64,000 bases of DNA, from NCBI GenBank assembly GCA_041906145.1, contig JAYRJU010000007.1:122888-186887 (forward strand). Direction: 5' to 3'. A program made the translations under genes and the position numbers. Positions 15,934 through 25,807 of the stretch are shown piece after piece (the stretch's first letter is position 1; each line of letters opens with the position of its first letter). The DNA is from SHVO01 sp041906145. Lineage in GTDB: Bacteria; Pseudomonadota; Alphaproteobacteria; Rhodospirillales; Rhodospirillaceae. Below the pieces are notes generated by a model. That model was not told the DNA's origin, ran no database searches, and saw nothing but the letters and a program-made list of their open reading frames with translations.

Positions 15934-17439
15934 TTAGGGGTTACCTCCACCGAAGAAGCGCACGGCTTCTTCCGCGGCGCGGACCAGCGCGCGCGCTTTG
16001 TTATTACTTTCCTGGAACTCGGCCTCGGGGTCGCTATCGGCGACCACGCCGCCGCCGGCTTGGATGACGACCTCGCCGTCCTTCACGAGCGCGGTGCGCA
16101 GCGCGATGCAGGTGTCCATCTCGCCGTTAACTGACAGATAGCCGATAGCGCCGCCGTAGAAGCCGCGCCGCTCGTTTTCCAACTCGTCGATGATTTCCAT
16201 CGCGCGGATTTTCGGTGCGCCGGATACGGTGCCGGCGGGGAAGCCGGCCATGAGCGCGTCCATGGCGTCATAGCGCGGATCGATTTCGCCCTCGACGTTG
16301 GACACGATGTGCATCACGTGGCTGTAATTCTCGATCACCATCTGCTCGGTGACGCGCACGGTGCCTGGCTTACAAACGCGGCCGACATCGTTGCGCCCGA
16401 GATCGAGCAGCATGAGGTGTTCAGCCAGTTCTTTCGGATCGTTCAGAAGATCGTTCGCCAGCGCATCGTCCTCGGCTTTCGTCTTGCCGCGCGCCCGCGT
16501 GCCGGCGATCGGACGGATCGTCACGACGCCGTCGCGCAGACGCACGAGAATCTCTGGGCTGGAGCCGACAATAGAGAATCCATCGAGATTGAGGTGAAAC
16601 AGGAAGGGTGACGGATTGAGGCGGCGCAGCGAACGGTAGAGCGCGAACGACGGAAGCGCGAACGGCAGGCGGAACCGTTGCGACGGGACGACCTGGAAGA
16701 TGTCTCCGGCGCGAATGTACTCCTTCGCGCGCTCCACCATTTGATGATAGCCGTCACGGCTGCTGTTCGAGACCGGGGCATCGAAACGCGGCGCGGAACT
16801 CGGGATCGTGTGCGGTACGGCGGCGCTGAGCCGCGCGATAACGTTGTGAATGCGCTTGGTCGCGATTTCGTGTGCGAGCGCGGCCGGAACGTCGGGCCTC
16901 GGGTAAACCGGCACCACGATCGTCATGACATCATCCACGTTGTCGAAGATCACATTGACGGTGGGGCGCATGAACATGCCCTCGGGAATCCCCAACGTAT
17001 CGGGATTCTTGTTTGGGATGTTCTCAACCAGCCTGATTGTGTCGTACCCCATGTATCCCATCAGGCCCGCCGAGTTGGGCGGCAGGTGCGCGGGCATGTC
17101 GATCCGCGATTCCTTGAGAAGCATGCGGAGCGAGGCGAGGGGGGGCTGGGCGTCCGGCGTGAACTGCAGCGCGCCTTCGCGCACGCTACGGCATATTTCG
17201 GCCCGCGCGCCGCTGCAGCGCCATACGACGTCCGGTTCGAGGGCGATGAACGAATAACGGCCGCGCGTCGTACCGCCGGTGACGGACTCAAGTAGCGCGG
17301 TGAAGCGGCGTTCCTGCCCCAGCTTGAGCATGACGGAGACCGGGGTATCGATGTCCGCCGGCAGTTCCGCCCATACGACTTGAGGACGCCCAGCCGTATA
17401 GGCTTCGTCGAAAACCGAGCGGCCGGGAAAGATATCCAT
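15934..17439 (-). CDS. trpE: Anthranilate synthase component I
   Basis: The full-length 501-residue TrpE has an N-terminal tryptophan-binding region (LLESVTGG, RYSFIALEP) and a chorismate-binding catalytic domain (PVSNSSRDGYHQMVERAKEYI, GDIFQVVPSQRF, IRPIAGTRARG, MLLDLGRNDVGRV, FPAGTVSGAPK, GFYGGAIGYLS). It makes anthranilate from chorismate with a TrpG amidotransferase subunit. No trpG gene follows; a cNMP-binding protein gene does. It lies 42 nt downstream of ppiD on the same strand, so the two may share a transcript. Confidence 0.95.
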   Translation of the reverse strand: MDIFPGRSVFDEAYTAGRPQVVWAELPADIDTPVSVMLKLGQERRFTALLESVTGGTTRGRYSFIALEPDVVWRCSGARAEICRSVREGALQFTPDAQPPLASLRMLLKESRIDMPAHLPPNSAGLMGYMGYDTIRLVENIPNKNPDTLGIPEGMFMRPTVNVIFDNVDDVMTIVVPVYPRPDVPAALAHEIATKRIHNVIARLSAAVPHTIPSSAPRFDAPVSNSSRDGYHQMVERAKEYIRAGDIFQVVPSQRFRLPFALPSFALYRSLRRLNPSPFLFHLNLDGFSIVGSSPEILVRLRDGVVTIRPIAGTRARGKTKAEDDALANDLLNDPKELAEHLMLLDLGRNDVGRVCKPGTVRVTEQMVIENYSHVMHIVSNVEGEIDPRYDAMDALMAGFPAGTVSGAPKIRAMEIIDELENERRGFYGGAIGYLSVNGEMDTCIALRTALVKDGEVVIQAGGGVVADSDPEAEFQESNNKARALVRAAEEAVRFFGGGNP

Positions 17440-17481
17440 CGTAAAAGCTTTCGAACTCGGCGCGCTCGCTCTTCGCGTGGC

Positions 17482-19407
17482 TTAGCGCGCGGTCTTGACG
17501 ATCTGGTCGACGACGGTGTGGTTCACTTCGACCGGATAGCGCTTGGTGAACTCGGCCGTCATCTGCTCCATGATGTCGCCGGTGACAGCGTTGCGCAGGT
17601 CGCCGGCGATCTGATTGCGCGCGAGGGCTTGCGGGCCGATGGGTTGCGGTGTGACGACTTCCTTCAGACGCGCGACCACAACACCCTCCGAGGTCTCGGC
17701 GGTGAAAACTTCACCCTGCTTCGCCGCGAAAAGTTTCGCGAGCATCGGCGCGCTGAGGCGGCCGGTGTCGAGCAGATGGAAACGGTCGAGCGGTTGGCCA
17801 GAGCGAGTCACAGCGGTGAGCAGGCCGTAACTGATCTTGCCGTCCTTGGTGGCCAGAGCCGACATGTCGGTCGAGGGGCCGACTTCGGCGGCGAGCTTAT
17901 CGGCCGTCGCGTGGGCCTGCGCGATCGCTTTGTCGCGCTGCCACATCGCGGTGAGATCGGCTCGGACCTCTTCCATGGGACGAGCCGCCGGCGGGGTGAT
18001 AGCCTCGACCTTCACAACATAATAGCCGTCGCGCTCCGGAAGATCCTTAAGGCCGCTGTCGCCATTGGCCGGCAAGGAGAACGCAGTGGAAAAAAAGGAC
18101 TTGGGATCGACGATGCCATTCACCTGCGCGCCCGAGGGATCCTTGCCGGTTTCGTCGACGGCTTCGATCTGCGTGAGCGAAACGCCCAGATTGTTCGCAA
18201 TCTCGTTCATCGGCGTTCCGGCCGCCAGCGCGTCCTGGACTTCCGTGGATGCACGGTAGAGTGCGTCGAGACCGCGCTCCTCGGACAGGATTCTGCGGAT
18301 GTCCGGCTTGGCTTCTTCGAGCGGCGTCTCGTGGGCAGGCGTGATGGCGGTGGTCGCGAACAGATGCCAACCAAGGTCGCTTTGCGTCGCCTGGCTGATC
18401 TCATTGAGCGGGAGTTCGTAGGCGGCGCCCATGCTCTTGCCGATGATCGAATCCTTGGCCTGTTCGCCAAGATCGATCGGCGCGCCGAGATTCGCTTTCG
18501 CGGCAAGCGCCGTAAGAGTGTCGCCCGGCGCGGCGAGGGCGCGCACCTTGTCGGCGGCTTCCTTGCTGTCGAAGACCAACTGCGCCACGCGGCGCTTTTC
18601 GGCGGTTCGGAACCGGCCGGGGTTTTGGTCGTAGTAGGTTTTCAGCTCATCGTCGGCGAAAGACTCCGGCTTCACGAGTTCGGTGCTCTTCATCGAGAGC
18701 ACGGAAAGCTTGCGGTACTCCGGCCGCATGAACGACGGAAGGTTCTGGTCGTAAAGCGTTTTCAGGTCGGCATCGCTCGGTTTGTCGGCGACCGTGATGG
18801 CTTTGGTGGGGATCAGCAGGGTGTCCGCCGAGCGGGCTTCGTTGCGGTAGGTGAACAGGCTGTCGGTGAGGAAGCCCGGCGCCGCGCCGCCAAGGGCGAC
18901 CGGCTGCATCAGCGCGCGCTGGCGGATCTCGCCGCGCATCATCTCCAGGAAAGCGGCTTCCGTGAGGTTGTTCTGGGCGAGGACTTCGCCGAAAACGCGT
19001 TGGCTGAAATTGCCCGTCTCATCGTTGAAGACGTCCATCTTGCGGACATCGTCCCGCAGCTTCTCGTCGGTCACGATGATGCCGAGATCATCGGCCGCGC
19101 CTTCGACGAGGCTGGAGCGCGTTAGTTCGGCCACCAGCGCATCCATGATCGAGCGGCGCATGGCTTCGTTATCGGGCAACTGGCCGCCCACGGATTCCTT
19201 GAAGCGGTTATATTGCGTGTCGTAGCGGCGCTGGAACTCGATCATGTTCATTTCGCGCTTGCCGACCTTCAGCGCGATATTGGGGTCGAGCCCGCCGGTG
19301 CCCATGAAATCGCCGATGCCGAAAATGCCGAAGCTGACCATCAGGGCTCCGAGCATGATTTTGATGAGGATGCTGTTTTTTACGGCGTCGCGGATTTGGT
19401 CGAACAT
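17482..19407 (-). CDS. ppiD: PpiD/SurA-type peptidyl-prolyl isomerase, membrane anchored
   Basis: The protein of 641 residues starts MFDQIRDAVKNSILIKIMLGALMVSF, giving one N-terminal membrane helix typical of PpiD. A SurA_N-like chaperone part follows (about 35–165), then parvulin-like sections in the middle (LVFDSKEAADKVRALAAPGD, then AKANLGAPIDLGEQAKD). A long upstream extension of the frame to 19890 runs into tpiA antisense and is excluded. It helps fold outer-membrane and periplasmic proteins at the inner-membrane surface. It is divergent from tpiA. Confidence 0.9.
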   Translation of the reverse strand: MFDQIRDAVKNSILIKIMLGALMVSFGIFGIGDFMGTGGLDPNIALKVGKREMNMIEFQRRYDTQYNRFKESVGGQLPDNEAMRRSIMDALVAELTRSSLVEGAADDLGIIVTDEKLRDDVRKMDVFNDETGNFSQRVFGEVLAQNNLTEAAFLEMMRGEIRQRALMQPVALGGAAPGFLTDSLFTYRNEARSADTLLIPTKAITVADKPSDADLKTLYDQNLPSFMRPEYRKLSVLSMKSTELVKPESFADDELKTYYDQNPGRFRTAEKRRVAQLVFDSKEAADKVRALAAPGDTLTALAAKANLGAPIDLGEQAKDSIIGKSMGAAYELPLNEISQATQSDLGWHLFATTAITPAHETPLEEAKPDIRRILSEERGLDALYRASTEVQDALAAGTPMNEIANNLGVSLTQIEAVDETGKDPSGAQVNGIVDPKSFFSTAFSLPANGDSGLKDLPERDGYYVVKVEAITPPAARPMEEVRADLTAMWQRDKAIAQAHATADKLAAEVGPSTDMSALATKDGKISYGLLTAVTRSGQPLDRFHLLDTGRLSAPMLAKLFAAKQGEVFTAETSEGVVVARLKEVVTPQPIGPQALARNQIAGDLRNAVTGDIMEQMTAEFTKRYPVEVNHTVVDQIVKTAR

Positions 19408-19584
19408 GTGTCTAACTCGAAAAAGGGGCGCCGCACGGGGGGCGGCGAGGTGGCCGCATAATAAGTTGGGGGGGTGGGCCCGGCAAGCATGCCGCGAGGC
19501 CAAATTTTCCAATAAACATGTAGAGTTAGAGAGATTGCGCCGGCTCTTCGTCCGGGTTACCAACCTTCCAACGGAGGAGCAGCC

Positions 19585-20331
19585 ATGTCCTATTTGATCG
19601 CTGGAAACTGGAAGATGAACGGCACGCTGGCCTCGGCCGAAGCGTTGGCGGCCGAACTCATCGCGTTCGTGCGCGGCGCGACCATCGAGGCCGAAGTGGT
19701 CTTGTGCCCGCCCGCGCCGCTCATCCCGGCGGTGCTCGCGGTTACAATCGGAACGGCGGTCGCGGTCGGCGGGCAGGATTGCCACGCCAAGGAAAAGGGC
19801 GCCCATACCGGTGACGTCAGTCCTGTGCTGCTCGCCGGTCTCGGCTGCAAGTTCGTCATCGTCGGGCATTCGGAGCGCCGCGCGGACCACGGCGAGACCG
19901 ACGCGGTTGTGCGCGCCAAAGCCGAAGCCGCGCTTAAAGCTGGTTTGATCCCGATCATTTGTGTGGGCGAAACCGAAGCTGAGCGCGAGCGAGGCGAAAC
20001 CACAACGGTGATTGCACGGCAGGTGAACGGCTCAATCCCCGCCGACGCGACCGCCGACAATGTTGTTATCGCCTACGAACCAGTGTGGGCCATCGGAACG
20101 GGAAAGACCGCAACGACGGCCGATATCGCGGCGGTTCACGCGCAAATCACAGCGCTATTCGCCGCCGCTCACGGCGGGGCGAGCGGCCTTAAGATTCTTT
20201 ATGGCGGCTCGGTCAAAGCCGCGAATGCCAAGGAAATCCTGGCCACAGCGCACGTGCGCGGCGCGCTTGTCGGCGGCGCCAGCCTGGATGCGGCGGAGTT
20301 CTGGCGGATCGTTGAAAGCTGCCCGTCATAG
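19585..20331 (+). CDS. tpiA: Triosephosphate isomerase
   Basis: The 248-residue TIM barrel has LIAGNWKMNG (catalytic Lys at 11), VGHSERR (catalytic His), VIAYEPVWAIGTG (catalytic Glu) and a phosphate-binding loop near KILYGGSVKAAN. It interconverts dihydroxyacetone phosphate and glyceraldehyde-3-phosphate. A GGAGG ribosome site precedes the ATG. In many alphaproteobacteria tpiA is followed by secG and pyrG; here an HTH-regulator gene intervenes. Confidence 0.96.
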   Translation: MSYLIAGNWKMNGTLASAEALAAELIAFVRGATIEAEVVLCPPAPLIPAVLAVTIGTAVAVGGQDCHAKEKGAHTGDVSPVLLAGLGCKFVIVGHSERRADHGETDAVVRAKAEAALKAGLIPIICVGETEAERERGETTTVIARQVNGSIPADATADNVVIAYEPVWAIGTGKTATTADIAAVHAQITALFAAAHGGASGLKILYGGSVKAANAKEILATAHVRGALVGGASLDAAEFWRIVESCPS

Positions 20332-20541
20332 AGAGCGGACTTCTGCTCATTGGGTAGAGCGCAAGGAGTTCGCGCGGGTGCGCAGAAGAATGCGTCTAGT
20401 GAGCAGTTAAGCTCTTACGGCCGTATTGTTTCAGCCGGTCCGGCTGAGTACAATCCAACCGGGGTAGGGTCGCCGAGCGCTTGTCGGCCGGCGGTCTCTT
20501 GAATGGAATGCCCGCGCACTTAATAAGCGGAGATGCGGCGC

Positions 20542-21210
20542 ATGAAAAAAAAGCAGCAGACGACCAATCTTCGCCGGCAAGATCTTCAGCGGTTCATCAC
20601 CGCCCGTAAGATCAAGGTGGCCCGTTGGGCTAAGGAAGCCGGCATTTCGGAAGGCACGATCAGGAATTTCCTGACCAAGCGCTCCGAGACTTTGACGCAA
20701 GCCACTGTCGACGCGTTGGCGGCTGCCATGGGCATCGCTACATCGGTGATCTTTCCGTCCGTCGAAAAGGCGGAGAAGGGACGCTCGCCGAATCTTACCT
20801 TCATGGCCAAAAGCCAGGGCGGTTTCGGGGCCAAGGATTTGCCCGTGGTGGAAACGGTGAAGACGCCCGGAGGAGTGCGGATCGACCGCGCGCGAGCCTC
20901 AAAAATGACTGAGCGGCCCGGCTATCTGCGTGGGGTCATGACGGCTTACGCTCTACTGATTTATGACGAGACCATGTCGCCCGCCTTCGAACCGGGCTGG
21001 CTGGTCTATGTGGACCCGACCGAGGCGGCCAAGGTCGGGGACAACGTGGTCGTCGCGCTGACAGACGGTCGTGCCGTGATCCGCCGGCTGACGCGGAAGT
21101 CCAAGGCGGGGGTGACCCTGCGTCAGTTCAGCCCCAAGAAGGATACGCTGATAAAAGCGGACAAGCTTGCGTCCCTGCACTGCATTGCCGGGGTGCGCTA
21201 CCGCCGGTAG
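20542..21210 (+). CDS. XRE/LexA-like HTH regulator with an inactive-looking S24 peptidase domain
   Basis: This 222-residue protein has an N-terminal HTH (DLQRFITARKIKVARWAKEA, GISEGTIRNFLTK) and a C-terminal S24-like fold (GYLRGVMTAYALLIYDETMSPAFEPGWLVYV, then GDNVVVALTDGRAVIRRL). In LexA-type proteins the nucleophile is Ser in GxSM and the base is Lys in VKRL; here these positions read DETM (T144) and IRRL (R181). It is therefore probably unable to cleave itself. The start at 20542 is placed 8 nt after GGAG; an in-frame ATG at 20533 is possible. It lies between tpiA and secG. Confidence 0.78.
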   Translation: MKKKQQTTNLRRQDLQRFITARKIKVARWAKEAGISEGTIRNFLTKRSETLTQATVDALAAAMGIATSVIFPSVEKAEKGRSPNLTFMAKSQGGFGAKDLPVVETVKTPGGVRIDRARASKMTERPGYLRGVMTAYALLIYDETMSPAFEPGWLVYVDPTEAAKVGDNVVVALTDGRAVIRRLTRKSKAGVTLRQFSPKKDTLIKADKLASLHCIAGVRYRR

Positions 21211-21344
21211 ACTTAACTATTTGAAATTAAATTGCAATCTCCGGTAAGGCTGGCTTTTTCAGTCGACCGCTCCCATCTGAAACGCGACTAGCTATTGGCG
21301 GTCGAACAGATTACAAGACGCCTGCTTTTGTTTCCCGAGGATCC

Positions 21345-21752
21345 ATGACCACCGTCGTTCTTGCGCTCCACCTGCTCGTCACCGCCATCCTGATCTTCCT
21401 TATTCTTCTGCAGAAGACCGAAGGAAATGCAGCGGGCGGCGGCTTTGGTGGCGGCGTGTCCTTGAGCGCCATGATGCAGCCGCGCTCGCGCCCGAATGCG
21501 CTGACCCGCGCGACCTCGATCCTCGCCCTGACCTTCTTCGCCACCAGCATCACGCTCGCGCTTTTGGCCCGTAATAACCACACGGCGCCGACCTCGATCA
21601 TGGCGCCGGCCGCCGCCACCGGCGGCGTCGCTGTGCCGAAGGTGAGCGACAGTGTCCTCGAAACGCCGGCGGCTCCGGCGGCGGACGCCCCGGCCGCCGA
21701 TGCGGCGCCCGCGGTTCCGAGCGAACCGGCCGCGCCCGCGGTTCCGAAATAA
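21345..21752 (+). CDS. secG: Preprotein translocase subunit SecG
   Basis: The protein of 135 residues has two membrane helices (VVLALHLLVTAILIFLILLQK and LTFFATSITLALLA) around the conserved GGFGGGVS loop. A long Ala/Pro-rich tail follows, common in alphaproteobacterial SecG. It is an accessory subunit of the SecYEG channel. It is followed by pyrG, as usual for the group. Confidence 0.95.
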   Translation: MTTVVLALHLLVTAILIFLILLQKTEGNAAGGGFGGGVSLSAMMQPRSRPNALTRATSILALTFFATSITLALLARNNHTAPTSIMAPAAATGGVAVPKVSDSVLETPAAPAADAPAADAAPAVPSEPAAPAVPK

Positions 21753-21860
21753 CCTCGTGGCGGTGCGGGGAGCCTCTCCCACCGCTTCATCCACAACTTT
21801 CTTCTTCGAATTAGCGCGCGGCGCTTGTCGCGCGCGCAACATGAGTTACATTAGCCGCCC

Positions 21861-23489
21861 ATGACGCGTTTTATTTTTATCACCGGCGGCGTGGTCTCCT
21901 CTCTCGGTAAAGGTCTTTGCTCAGCATCCCTCGGGGCGCTGCTGCAAGCGCGCGGCTATAAGGTCCGCCTGCGCAAGCTCGACCCGTACCTCAACGTCGA
22001 TCCAGGCACCATGAGCCCGTACCAGCACGGGGAGGTCTACGTCACCGACGATGGCGCAGAGACCGATCTCGACCTCGGGCACTACGAGCGGTTCACCGCA
22101 GTACCATCGCGCCAGACCGATAGTGTGACGACCGGGCGCATCTATTCGAACGTGATCGCGAAAGAACGCCGCGGAGATTATTTAGGCGGGACGGTGCAGG
22201 TCATTCCGCACGTCACCGACGCCATCAAGGAATTCATCCAGTCCGATATCCAGGACGAAGACTTCATCCTGTGCGAAATCGGCGGCACCGTGGGCGATAT
22301 CGAAAGCCTGCCTTTCCTGGAAGCCATCCGTCAGTTAGGCAATGAACTCGGGCATGAACGCGCCCTGTATATGCACCTCACGCTGATTCCCTTCATCTCG
22401 GCGGCGGGCGAGCTCAAGACCAAACCGACCCAGCACTCGGTGAAGGAGTTGCTTGGGCTCGGGATCCAGCCTGACATCCTGATGTGCCGCATCGACCGGC
22501 CGCTGCCGGCGTCCGACCGGCGTAAGATCGCGCTGTTCTGTAACGTGCGCGAGGAAAAGGTGATCCCGGCTTTGGACGTGGACACCATCTATCAAGTGCC
22601 GATTTCCTATCACGACGAAGGCCTCGATCGTGAAGTGCTGAAGCACTTCAAGTTGCCGGTCGATAAAGAGCCGGACCTTCAGCGCTGGCATGACATCGTC
22701 GAGCGCGTGCGCCGTCCGGAAGGCGAAGTGACCATCGCCATCGTCGGCAAATACATCCAGCTAAAGGACGCCTACAAGTCGTTGTCCGAAGCGCTGGAAC
22801 ATGGCGGCATCGCCAACAACGTTCACGTCAAACTCGATTGGATCGATTCAGAGATTTTCGAACGCGAAGACGTGGTTAATCACCTGGAGCATGTCGACGG
22901 CATCCTGGTGCCCGGCGGGTTCGGTGAGCGCGGCGCGGAAGGAAAGATCCAGGCCGCGAAGTTCGCGCGCGAACGCAAGGTCCCGTACTTCGGCATTTGT
23001 TTCGGAATGCAGATGGCCGTGATCGAGGCCGCGCGCAATATCGTGGGCCTCGAGGGCGCAAGCTCGACCGAATTCGGCGAAACCAAGCACCCGGTCGTTG
23101 GCCTGATGACCGAATGGGTTAAAGGGAACGAGGTTCAGAAGCGCTCCGAACGGGGCGACAAGGGCGGCACCATGCGCCTGGGCGCCTATCCGTGCACCCT
23201 GAAGCCGGGCACGCGGGTGGAGGAAATTTATCATTCGCGCACCATCGAGGAGCGCCATCGCCACCGCTACGAAGTGAATATTAACTATAAAAAACAGCTG
23301 GAAGACGCCGGTCTGACCTTCTGCGGCATGTCTCCGGACGGTGTCCTGCCCGAGATGGTGGAATACCCGGACCACCCCTGGTTTATTGGCGTCCAGTTCC
23401 ATCCTGAGCTAAAGTCGAAGCCTCACGTGCCCCACCCCCTGTTCACGTCCTTCGTGGCGGCGGCGGTGAGACAAAGCCGATTGGTTTAA
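21861..23489 (+). CDS. pyrG: CTP synthase
   Basis: The full-length protein (542 aa) starts with the amidoligase domain (MTRFIFITGGVVSSLGKGLCSASLG, DPYLNVDPGTMSPYQHGEVYVT, CEIGGTVGDIES). The C-terminal class I glutamine amidotransferase domain has the oxyanion/nucleophile segment FGICFGMQMA and the FHPEL motif. It forms CTP from UTP, ATP and glutamine. It follows secG at 108 nt. Confidence 0.97.
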   Translation: MTRFIFITGGVVSSLGKGLCSASLGALLQARGYKVRLRKLDPYLNVDPGTMSPYQHGEVYVTDDGAETDLDLGHYERFTAVPSRQTDSVTTGRIYSNVIAKERRGDYLGGTVQVIPHVTDAIKEFIQSDIQDEDFILCEIGGTVGDIESLPFLEAIRQLGNELGHERALYMHLTLIPFISAAGELKTKPTQHSVKELLGLGIQPDILMCRIDRPLPASDRRKIALFCNVREEKVIPALDVDTIYQVPISYHDEGLDREVLKHFKLPVDKEPDLQRWHDIVERVRRPEGEVTIAIVGKYIQLKDAYKSLSEALEHGGIANNVHVKLDWIDSEIFEREDVVNHLEHVDGILVPGGFGERGAEGKIQAAKFARERKVPYFGICFGMQMAVIEAARNIVGLEGASSTEFGETKHPVVGLMTEWVKGNEVQKRSERGDKGGTMRLGAYPCTLKPGTRVEEIYHSRTIEERHRHRYEVNINYKKQLEDAGLTFCGMSPDGVLPEMVEYPDHPWFIGVQFHPELKSKPHVPHPLFTSFVAAAVRQSRLV

Positions 23490-23516
23490 CCCGCGCGTAA
23501 AAAGGTGGTCTTACGG

Positions 23517-24359
23517 ATGAGAATGTTCTTCGCGAAGGCCGCTGTACTCTCCCTCCTAATGTCGACCACCGGGGTTGTCGGTAGTGCGCAAGCCGCGCCG
23601 CTCGATGACGCTTATTTCGCATTGCGCAGCGGCGACTACGACCGCGCGCTGACGCTGGTAATGCCTTACGCCGAAAACGGCGTGCCGTTCGCACAGTATG
23701 TCGTCGGCGCGATCATGGACGGCGGTTTCGGCAGCCCGCAGAGCAGACCTGAAGAAGCGGTGGTGTGGTACAAGCGCGCCGCTGAAAAGGGTCATCCGGA
23801 AGCGCAGACCGCGCTCGCACGCTGCTACGAACAAGCGCACGGCATCGCGCAAGATTACGCGGAAGCGCGCAAATGGTACGCCGCCGCCAGCGAGCAGGAC
23901 ATTCGCGAGGCAAAGTATGGGCTCGCGGTGCTGCACTCGCGCGGCCTTGGCGGCCCCAAGGATGAAGGTTCGGCGGTGTCGCTGTCACGCCGCGCGGCTG
24001 AACAAGGCCATACCGGCGCGCAGGTGTTCCTCGCTAATCTTCTGTCCACCGCCGACGATATTCCGCACGACAATATCGAAGCGGTGAAGTGGTTTCGTGA
24101 GGCCGCCGAGAGCGGCCACCCGGAAGGCCAACTTGGCCTCGGGGTGGCTTACCGCGACGGCAGCGGCGTCGAAGCGGACATCGTGATTTCCTACGTGTGG
24201 TTCCAGATCGCGCTCAAGAACCGTCAGCTCGACGCCATCGATCCCAGCGCGCGCGGTGTTCTGACGACCGACATCGAACGCATCGGCGCAAGCTTTCCGC
24301 CACAGGTGCGCACGCGCGCCGATCAGCTCGTGACGAAGTGGGTCGCGAAACGCGGTTAG
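23517..24359 (+). CDS. Exported Sel1-repeat protein
   Basis: The 280-residue protein has a signal peptide (MFFAKAAVLSLLMSTTGVVGSAQA, cleaved after AQA). About five to six Sel1-like TPR repeats follow (AVVWYKRAAEKGHPEAQTALA, EARKWYAAASEQDIREAKYGLA, AVSLSRRAAEQGHTGAQVFLA, AVKWFREAAESGHPEGQLGLG). The start at 23517 has AAGGTGG 8 nt upstream; ATG 23505 is in the same frame but less well placed. Such proteins are periplasmic scaffolds. It ends 4 nt inside the convergent OsmC gene. Confidence 0.85.
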   Translation: MRMFFAKAAVLSLLMSTTGVVGSAQAAPLDDAYFALRSGDYDRALTLVMPYAENGVPFAQYVVGAIMDGGFGSPQSRPEEAVVWYKRAAEKGHPEAQTALARCYEQAHGIAQDYAEARKWYAAASEQDIREAKYGLAVLHSRGLGGPKDEGSAVSLSRRAAEQGHTGAQVFLANLLSTADDIPHDNIEAVKWFREAAESGHPEGQLGLGVAYRDGSGVEADIVISYVWFQIALKNRQLDAIDPSARGVLTTDIERIGASFPPQVRTRADQLVTKWVAKRG

Positions 24360-24820
24360 AGCGCGGACGCGACTTTCACATCCGTCTTCACTGAATTGGC
24401 GATGAAGCAAAGCTTGTGCGCCGCGTGGTGGAGTTCTTTTTCTTCTGCCGGCGTCGGGCGGTTTTCGCCCGTGTACGTGATCTGCGGATTCAAGAGCACT
24501 TCGGACACCCACATCACGCCCTCAGCGTTTTTCGCCATGTGACCGATGGCTTCGTCGCGGTAATGCTCAATCGCGAAGCCTTTGCGCCGGGCGAGGTCTA
24601 GGAAAGTGAGCATGTGGCAGCTCGAGAGGGCGGCGATGAAGCCTTCTTCCGGGTCGACGCCTGCGGGATTGGAAAGTGGTACTGGAACCACCGTGGGCGA
24701 GGAGGAGGCGAGTACGGTCTCGCCACCGTCAAAACTCCAGGTGTGTTCCCGCGAATAGCGGCCCTTCAGGAAATCGGGGCTCGGTTTAGCCCATTCGACG
24801 GTCGCTTTATGCTCAGACAT
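24356..24820 (-). CDS. OsmC/Ohr family protein
   Basis: The 154-residue protein has the two OsmC cysteines: the first in GFIAALSSCHMLTFLDLA and the second in HHAAHKLCFIANSVKT. Family features such as the SNPAGVDPEEGF segment and the long kinked helix are visible. OsmC proteins reduce organic hydroperoxides through a disulphide formed between these cysteines. It has no obvious operon partners. Confidence 0.9.
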   Translation of the reverse strand: MSEHKATVEWAKPSPDFLKGRYSREHTWSFDGGETVLASSSPTVVPVPLSNPAGVDPEEGFIAALSSCHMLTFLDLARRKGFAIEHYRDEAIGHMAKNAEGVMWVSEVLLNPQITYTGENRPTPAEEKELHHAAHKLCFIANSVKTDVKVASAL

Positions 24821-24936
24821 TGGGGCTCCTTTCGATCACGTAACGATGTGCACGGGAGACTTGAGTATAACTATCCGACCGGCAACCTGCCTGTAGGCAT
24901 GGCGGCTATGCAACTTAGACATTATATTGCGGACCC

Positions 24937-25791
24937 ATGAGCACAAATACAGTCAGCACAAAAACAGTCACCGTCGGCAAACTCACGATCGGCAACGACC
25001 GCCCCCTCACGATCATCGCGGGGCCTTGTCAGATGGAAAGCCGCGCCCACGCCCTCGAAGTCGCCTCCGCCCTCAAAGAGATCGCTGGCAAGGCGGGGTT
25101 GGGGCTGATCTACAAAAGCTCCTTCGACAAGGCCAACCGCACCAGCGTTTCGGGAAAGCGCGGCATCGGATTGAAGGATTCCCTGTCGGTGTTCGCGGAA
25201 ATTCGCGACACCCTGGGGCTGCCGACTTTGACCGACATCCACGAAATCGAACAGTGTGAGCCGGTCGCCGAAGTGGTCGATGTGCTTCAGATCCCGGCCT
25301 TCCTGTGCCGCCAGACGGACTTGCTCGTCGCCGCTGGGAAGACCAAAGCTGTGATCAATGTGAAGAAGGGGCAGTTCCTGGCGCCGTGGGATATGGCGAA
25401 TGTCGTGAAGAAGGTGGAGTCCACCGGCAATGAGCGGATCCTTGTGACCGAACGCGGCGTGTCCTTTGGCTACAACACGCTGGTCACGGATATGCGCAGT
25501 CTGCCGATCATGGCCAAGACCGGATATCCGGTCGTGATGGATGCGACCCACGCCGTCCAGCAGCCGGGTGGGCAAGGCACCAGCTCGGGCGGCGACCGCG
25601 CGTTCGCTCCCGTCATCGCCCGCGCGGCCGTATCGGTCGGCGTCGCGGCGGTGTTCATGGAAACGCACCCCGATCCGGACCGCGCGCCGTCCGACGGCCC
25701 CAACATGATCCACTTGAAGGATATGGCCGGGATCCTCGCGACCTTGAAGGCGTTTGACCAAGTGGCGAAAGCCAATCCGGTCGTCATCTAA
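24937..25791 (+). CDS. kdsA: 3-deoxy-8-phosphooctulonate synthase (KDO-8-P synthase)
   Basis: The protein of 284 residues has the KdsA signatures IIAGPCQMESRAHALE, LIYKSSFDKANRTS, QIPAFLCRQTDLL, GQFLAPWDM, MDATHAVQQPGG and METHPDPDRAPSDGPN. It condenses arabinose-5-phosphate with PEP for the KDO of LPS. It lies upstream of the UPF0114 gene, a GNAT gene and eno on the same strand, a common alphaproteobacterial neighbourhood. Confidence 0.97.
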   Translation: MSTNTVSTKTVTVGKLTIGNDRPLTIIAGPCQMESRAHALEVASALKEIAGKAGLGLIYKSSFDKANRTSVSGKRGIGLKDSLSVFAEIRDTLGLPTLTDIHEIEQCEPVAEVVDVLQIPAFLCRQTDLLVAAGKTKAVINVKKGQFLAPWDMANVVKKVESTGNERILVTERGVSFGYNTLVTDMRSLPIMAKTGYPVVMDATHAVQQPGGQGTSSGGDRAFAPVIARAAVSVGVAAVFMETHPDPDRAPSDGPNMIHLKDMAGILATLKAFDQVAKANPVVI

Positions 25792-25807
25792 TCCTGTTGC
25801 ACGAAAC

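Noticed and set aside
20347..20370. tRNA-like ATTGGGTAGAGC string after tpiA
   Set aside because: No acceptor stem, anticodon arm or T-arm can be folded around it.
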